NCBI GenBank assembly: GCA_023052935.1
Contig: CM041294.1
Span: 100,633,616 to 100,697,615, forward strand
Source: Piezodorus guildinii
Lineage: Eukaryota > Arthropoda > Insecta > Hemiptera > Pentatomidae
Direction: 5' to 3'
DNA length: 64,000 nucleotides
Made by a program: the position numbers and the translations under genes. The notes below the pieces were generated by a model, which worked only from the letters and a program-made list of their open reading frames with translations, was not told where the DNA came from and made no database searches. Shown piece after piece: positions 58,373 to 64,000 of this stretch (its first letter is position 1; each line of letters starts with the position of its first letter).

Positions 58373-59219
58373 GCGGACGGAGGAGTGTATTGATGAAGTA
58401 TAGAATATAAACAAAGAAATACTCTACTAAAGAAATTTATTTTTAATCACCAATATACATTTAAGCATTGGTACATAGGTAGTTTTGTTTTCATTTGAAC
58501 CAAAATAGATCCCAAACTGTAGGTCTTAGCAACACATTTTTATATAACAACCATTATCCTCTACTAAATTTATGACAAGGTGATTGTCGTCAACATTTGT
58601 ATTCGATTAAAACCAATAGAGATAGAGTGTATCAAAAAAGTGCCAACACTAAAAAAATGTAGGCAAAATGTCACTTTTGTTTTTTATTTTCTATAATGTA
58701 CCTTTGTAATCGAACAAAAAACAAAACAAAAATTAGCCTCCTCCCCCTTAATTACAAAAAAAATCAGCATGTCTGCTGTACGAATGAATATGAAAAATTC
58801 GAAGAGAATCCCATAGTCTAAATGTTTTTAAACAGAAAGTAGTAACTGATAAAGGAAAGCAACAACTTTAATTATAACATTTCGTTCTCTTTACAATTTT
58901 ACTAATCTAAAGTTCTCAGTTATATACTGTAGTATATTACAGTGATTCTATTTCTATCCACATCGAAAACATTACTCATATCAACCGCCGCGAAGTTATT
59001 ACGTCAATTATGTTTACGGAGAATGTTTTACGCCTTGTTAAACCATCTGAGCTGCCTTGTTAACTTTTCCTACATTTAGCTAAATATTTTGCGTAATAAT
59101 TCATGAACGCTTTATTTTTATAAATAAAAACAATTATAATTATTGTTGCATATATATACAACAATAAAACTCATCGAACTTTTATATTGTAATTTTTTAC
59201 TGAAGTTTACTAAAATTAT

Positions 59220-59460
59220 TCATAAACTTTTTTGGCTATTATTTTCAATACTGGACCTTAAAATCATCCAACAAAAAAAATTTAAATAAAAAAAAATTAC
59301 CTTCCTCAAAATTTGAGAGCCTACGTTTCAAGATGCGTAGAACTTGAATAAAGAATAAAAAAAAATCCGCGGTATTTCTCCGAAATCACTGGACCAATTC
59401 TTTTGAAATTCGCTACAAAAAAACTTGTTTATGCAACGATTTTACGATACTTTTCTTAAT
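59220..59460 (+). repeat. Dispersed repeat segment paired with 44750-44990
   Basis: Direct-orientation partner of the segment at 44.75-44.99 kb, sharing GCCTACGTTTCAAGATGCGT-type text and ATTTCTCCGAAATCACTGGA. Confidence 0.8.
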
Positions 59461-60548
59461 ACAATTATTTACAGGCAGATACAATAAACACATCTTACTA
59501 CAGCCCTGGCGGCCGATACCCAACTTATCAAAAACTAAATGTAATTTGTCTAATAAAAAAAAAAATCTTTACAAACTATATGGAAGCACCTATAAAAAAC
59601 GCTTTAACTAATCATCTCTTCGTTACAATTTTTCGATAATGTTGAAGATTTTAAATTAAAAGCATTTATTTGAAAAGTTAATGAAAAAAAAAGAAAGAAG
59701 GTAGATGAATAGAAGAAAACGAATACTAGATAAAAAACCTAACACAATGTATTACAAAAGAATTAAAAGGCAATAAAAAAAACATGAACGAATGAAATCC
59801 AAAGTAATTTAATCTTAATAGGTCTATCTCAAAGTATAATCTTAGATTAGATTATAATAACAACTAACTGTCTATAAAATAAAATGAAAAACGTTCCTAG
59901 CTGTAAGAAGGACGCGATTAAAAAGAAGAAATATAAAGATTAATTAGTGAGTGACAATCTTTAATTGCTCATATTCTGCACCGATTCTTTTCAATTACTT
60001 TTTTTTTTATGGCTGTTGCTTTAGGAATATTGCGTTAAATTTAATTTCGTGATGATATGATTAGTCACGATGACATGTCGCACAGCAGAAAACATACTAA
60101 AAATATAATATCCACAGGCGATCTTGTGTAAACATTTTTTACTTATCTTATATCTCGTGTAAAAGTTTTTCTTTTCTTTTTAGCCACTTAGTAAAATATT
60201 CTCAAAATATAACTTGATGTATCCGTTTTATAATCAGCAACCTACTGGATGCTGGAGTTATTAGCAGCGAAATATCTTAAAATAAATATTAAATTCCTTA
60301 AACAATATTGCAGCATATTTTTAATAAGTTTTTTTTATCTTCAAAGATAAGTAATACTGCATTAATTAAAATTGTTATGGTATACAACCTTATCATAACA
60401 ATTATATGTGTCGATTCGATTTTTAAAAACCTGGAGCTATCGAGGCAATTTTACCGAGGATTTTTTTTTTTTTTTTTTTACTATATATGTAAAAATTATA
60501 ATGTTCATTTTTTACCATTGTCTTATTTTATTTGCTGTGTTCATCAAA

Positions 60549-60862
60549 GGATCTGTGTGCCTAATGGATAGAGTGCTAGTCTACTGTTCTACTAATCCTG
60601 CGTTCGAATCAGGGATGTGACAGAATATTATTTATTCTGTTATTTCAACTGTGAGGCGATTCTGGGGTATGGAGACCCTCCTAGAGCACACCCAGCATCT
60701 ATAAAGTGGCTATCTAAATAGGGAGAGAGAAACTGACAGCTAAGCGCGATCGCTGCCGAATTACCTCATTGCCTGGCCGTTGGTCTAGAAACAGTACGAA
60801 TCTCTATATGTTTTGAACCCAAGCCCTTCATGGGTTGTAGAGGTACATGTCTGTTGTAACAT
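60549..60862 (+). repeat. SINE family 1 copy (+ orientation)
   Basis: Starts TGTGTGCCTAATGGATAGAG, B box GCGTTCGAATCAGG, then GACAGAATATTATTTATTCT and the body (GAGACCCTCCTAGAGCACAC, GGCCGTTGGTCTAGAAACAG) ending CATGGGTTGTAGAGGTACAT. Diverged from the 55.8 kb copy but collinear throughout. Confidence 0.88.
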
Positions 60863-61899
60863 GATTTATTTCAAATTAAGGATTGTTTTGTTCATTTAAT
60901 GATGATATATTCTCACCATATCTCTATAATAAAGTATGCAGAGAATCGTATGCGTTTATTTTTTTTAACTTAATCTGCGTAAAAGTTTTTGTTGGTGACT
61001 TACAATATTTATGTGATATGAAAATACTAATTAGTAATTTATATGTTCTGAAAATAGGTTAAGCATTATGAAAGTGGAGTAACTTATTGCAAAATAAGAA
61101 CTTTCTACGAAGTACAAGCACACCCACCCATGCGCCACACCTTACCCGTTATATCGAACATTTCTTCGTATGCACACTTATCTTTAGAGATATCAGTTGA
61201 CACGACAACCTAACATATTACATCAAGCAGCTCGGCCTTGTAAATATGTCAAACCGGGGCACAGAAGTTACAAGAATCCTTGACTCTATTGGAGATGGAA
61301 TTGAACGTTTCATTAGGATCGCCAACGCACAACAACTAACAGATTAGCATCCAAGGCCCGACCTTTACCTAAAAGTTGGCCCATTCAGCTGTCCGATGGT
61401 TCCGGTTTATCAAATGCACTGTAATCAATTGGCACTTCCTTAATAGTGAGCGTCAAAACAGGTTCGTGTCAAAACATGATTTTTGCGACTAATCTCAAAT
61501 ATCAAATAATAATAAACTATTAAACATTATATTATTGTTGGTATTGTTATAATGATAATTATAAATAAGGACCTAAGTTCTGACCATAAACAAATTATCA
61601 TCACTCTCATGGAAAGAGTATTTAAAAAGTAATCTCGACTGGGACAGCTTAAATATTGATTACATTTTTTAGTCATTTGATAAAAAAAAATCGCAATAAT
61701 TGAGTTAAATTATATAAAGAATCACAAAACAGATATTTAATAACCAGCATACGAAAATAGAACGAGTCCACGGTGAGAGAGAAGCGTGATATTTCTCCTT
61801 CCCGAAAAAGATTACAAAGGATAAAACAATAGCTAATAAAAATAATATAAAAACGACCACATTAATTAAATAATTATTAGTAACATTATTCGTAAGTGA
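60863..61899. other. Intergenic DNA without recognisable gene
   Basis: The patch 61100-61440 is less AT-rich and contains a 33-codon frame from ATG at 61246 (MSNRGTEVTRILDSIGDGIE..), which I do not recognise. Confidence 0.45.
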
Positions 61900-62165
61900 G
61901 TTTCTTTGTTTACTCATTTAACGTCAGTTCTATACTGCAGTGGTTTATCCAATGATGCTAGAGTGAGAGTTCTAAATTTTGATCATCCAGATTTAGGGAT
62001 CTTGAAGGAGTATGTGACATCGCGCTGGCTCGTTATCACTATTTTACGTTCTCTCTGAAGGATAGCATTATAATTTTTACTCCCTTTAAAAATCCTGGAG
62101 TTGCTGAGATTGAACCCACAACCTTTGCCATAGAAGACTTATCCTAGCCACAGATAAGTAAGTTA
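61900..62165 (-). repeat. SINE family 2 copy, strongly diverged
   Basis: Collinear with the 41.6 kb copy: TTTGTTTACTCATTTAACGT, ATGATGCTAGAGTGAGAGT, ATCCAGATT, CTCTGAAGGATAGCATTATA, TTTTTACTCCCTTTAAAAAT, then the eroded head GATTGAACCCACAACCTTTG..CCATAG. Confidence 0.75.
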
Positions 62166-63038
62166 TTCGTGTGTGAACAAATGTCGACTTTCCTATTTTG
62201 GTTAGTTAACATTTCGCTAAACTTTAGGATAATCCGTCATTTTTGGATTTCTAGATGTTAATAAGGACGTGAAACCTTAATTTTGAAATGTTTCTTCTCC
62301 TATAAATGCATCTGCTTTCGCCGACAAAAATAGGTCAACTCATTTAAAAAATATATTAATATAATTGCTATGAAACGTAAATACCTTTTGAACAAATAAT
62401 ACAAAAGTAGAGAATATTTACTGCGAGTATAACCAAGCAATTTAAGACCCTAGTGTTAAAGTAGGTTATCTTACATTTGAAATTATGTGGCATTCTCCAA
62501 TGTTTTTGACTGGCTGCGTTTCTACGGTAGCGGTACCTTTAAAACAGTATTAATTAACGCCTAGTAGGCGGCATGCAGGGGAAGATTAAATTAACCAAGT
62601 TTCAATACATGACATTATTATTAAAAATTGACTTGCACTTATACAATCTATTTACACAATGCGTAGAACTATGCCTGAGATTACTGAGTGATTTCTTATA
62701 GTTAACTTTGCCAAACAATATTACAATAAAGTTACCGTATAACACACGAAGTGGAAACTGTCTCAGGCATCCCTTCAAGGCTCTCAGACCTCTCGACGGA
62801 CCTCTTGTAGATAGAACTCTACTGCTCCCTTCTGCTTCTCGATTCACCGCCTCGTCACTTCTTTCCTCCCTTCTTTGTAAAAATACTATCTTTTGGAATC
62901 TGCTATTGGTGATCGTGACAAAGGGAGCGGGGCTGATATAGTTCCCAAAGACAAATTCCCGAAGCCGGCGGTCCAGCCTTTGTCGGCTAGTCGCTGGGGT
63001 CTAGGAAGTCCCTGGAGTATTGCGGTGTGCACATAGGC

Positions 63039-63088
63039 AATTTTTATGTATTGAGGATACTGAGGGGAGTCCTCAATACATAAAAATT
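63039..63088. repeat. Perfect 19-bp inverted repeat with 12-nt loop
   Basis: AATTTTTATGTATTGAGGA at 63039-63057 and its exact reverse complement at 63070-63088, with TACTGAGGGGAG between. A (TA)n tract starts immediately after. Confidence 0.95.
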
Positions 63089-63089
63089 C

Positions 63090-63096
63090 TTATATA

Positions 63097-63156
<60 letters not shown>
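63090..63156. repeat. (TA)n/(TG)n microsatellite
   Basis: TA repeats with one short TGTGTG interruption near 63101-63106. Confidence 0.95.
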
Positions 63157-63157
<1 letters not shown>

Positions 63158-64000
63158 TGATTAGCAGTTAGATATAGGTATATTCGTATATTTTCAGGCC
63201 TTTTACTGTTAATCAATTATTAATATATTTAACAAGCATGAAACTTTAAGACATTGAAAATACAACATTACATCGCATGAATACGAATTCTAACAACTAA
63301 CCATGTAACCTATTCGTTAATGATTCCGAACGCAATAATTAGTGCCTTGAATATTCGGCAAGGCATTTTTCAAAAGTATGACAAGTTTCCTTGTTTTTCG
63401 AGGATTCATTATACAGAAAATGTGACATTGACTGATTCTTACTACATTTGTCTATTATCCCACCTTCACAGAAAGAATGGCCGTTCTTCATGCTTTGTGA
63501 CTAATATAGGTTACGTAGAGCCTCTTAGTGTTCCTTAGGTGAGTTATGGAGGAACAGTCACGAACATTACAGTTACTAGAAAGGTTCACGGAGGAGAAAA
63601 AAAAGGAGATAATCCCATCAAAAAAGAATTGATGGGAACTGAAGAGTGACTCAAATGTAGAAAAAAAAACTTGAGAGAGGATGAGATTCGAAGCCTGACA
63701 CTCGGAAAAGGACTAACTAGGTACTTTACGGTGATAAATGGAGGTCGGGGAAGATGAGAAAAAATGTTATGTGAGGAAACGCACTTCAACATCCGTGACA
63801 TGGTCTATTGTGACGAAACTGGTTGCGTCAGGATTGGTGATCGAACATTGATTATAACCATGCTATCGATTAACTTAACAATCCGACACAGTGCAATCCA
63901 ATATTATCGCTGCCTAGAAAAAAATATTTAGAAATTTATACATTTATCTAAAATATATCCATTTTTTTTCAACTTGGAAGGCCTTGAAGAGTAACTAGCA

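Larger units (their letters stand above)
56126..60545. other. AT-rich intergenic DNA
   Basis: Contains the second half of the direct duplication, a small inverted-repeat element at 58283-58372 and a repeat segment at 59220-59460. The + frame 57853-58134 has no family resemblance and is not called. Confidence 0.5.
62166..64000. other. Intergenic DNA with hairpin and (TA)n tract
   Basis: GC-richer at 62740-63020, without a frame I recognise. Then the 63039-63088 hairpin and TA/TG tract. The remainder to the window edge has no supported gene. Confidence 0.5.

Noticed and set aside
60549..60625. A tRNA gene on the + strand
   Set aside because: Same SINE family 1 head, diverged, with no acceptor stem.

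Overview
This is eukaryotic nuclear DNA, very AT-rich, with spliced genes and dense layers of transposable elements. The element mix (jockey-clade and RTE-like LINEs, tRNA-headed SINEs, Tc1 and mariner transposons, a Helitron-like and a Harbinger-like element) and the gene families point to an arthropod, most likely an insect. I cannot name the species.

Two host genes can be rebuilt exon by exon from splice sites, reading phase and family similarity. (1) A CDKL-family (cyclin-dependent-kinase-like) protein kinase lies on the + strand. It has 12 coding exons between 7786 and 25624 and encodes about 563 aa, with at least one further 5' exon not located. Exon 6 carries an apparent one-base deletion in a T run (19278-19282); it breaks the frame exactly where the kinase domain ends. 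(2) An SH2D4-type SH2 adaptor lies on the - strand. It has 7 coding exons from 35338 down to 30335, all phases are compatible, and it encodes 421 aa with no break. The two genes converge, and the roughly 4.7 kb between their stop codons holds a dead mariner and a repeat fragment. Nothing links the two genes functionally beyond being neighbours.

The rest is transposon territory. 1-7.5 kb: a jockey-type LINE fragment, a Harbinger-like element (3667-6199, TTA target duplication) containing a Helitron-like element (4267-5971), then more LINE debris. 8-16 kb (CDKL intron 1): LINE tails and a 1.75 kb fold-back element with terminal inverted repeats of about 500 bp (9793-11545). 20.9-22.9 kb: an internally deleted Tc1 transposon and an RTE-like LINE tail. 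27.2-28.5 kb: a mariner with both ends and a broken transposase. 35.6-36.7 kb: an RTE-like LINE split by a SINE. 42.7-43.8 kb: a mariner 5' end joined to a repeat fragment. 46.3-51.0 kb: a nearly intact, full-length jockey-clade LINE with a 14-bp target duplication, inserted in a small palindromic MITE. 51-64 kb: SINEs, an old direct duplication, AT microsatellites and a perfect 19-bp hairpin, with no recognisable host gene.

I found no convincing new multi-gene system. The observations most worth checking are the CDKL frame break and unusual C-lobe, the LINE-in-MITE nest, the fold-back repeat family with a recurring short reading frame, and the nested Harbinger/Helitron.
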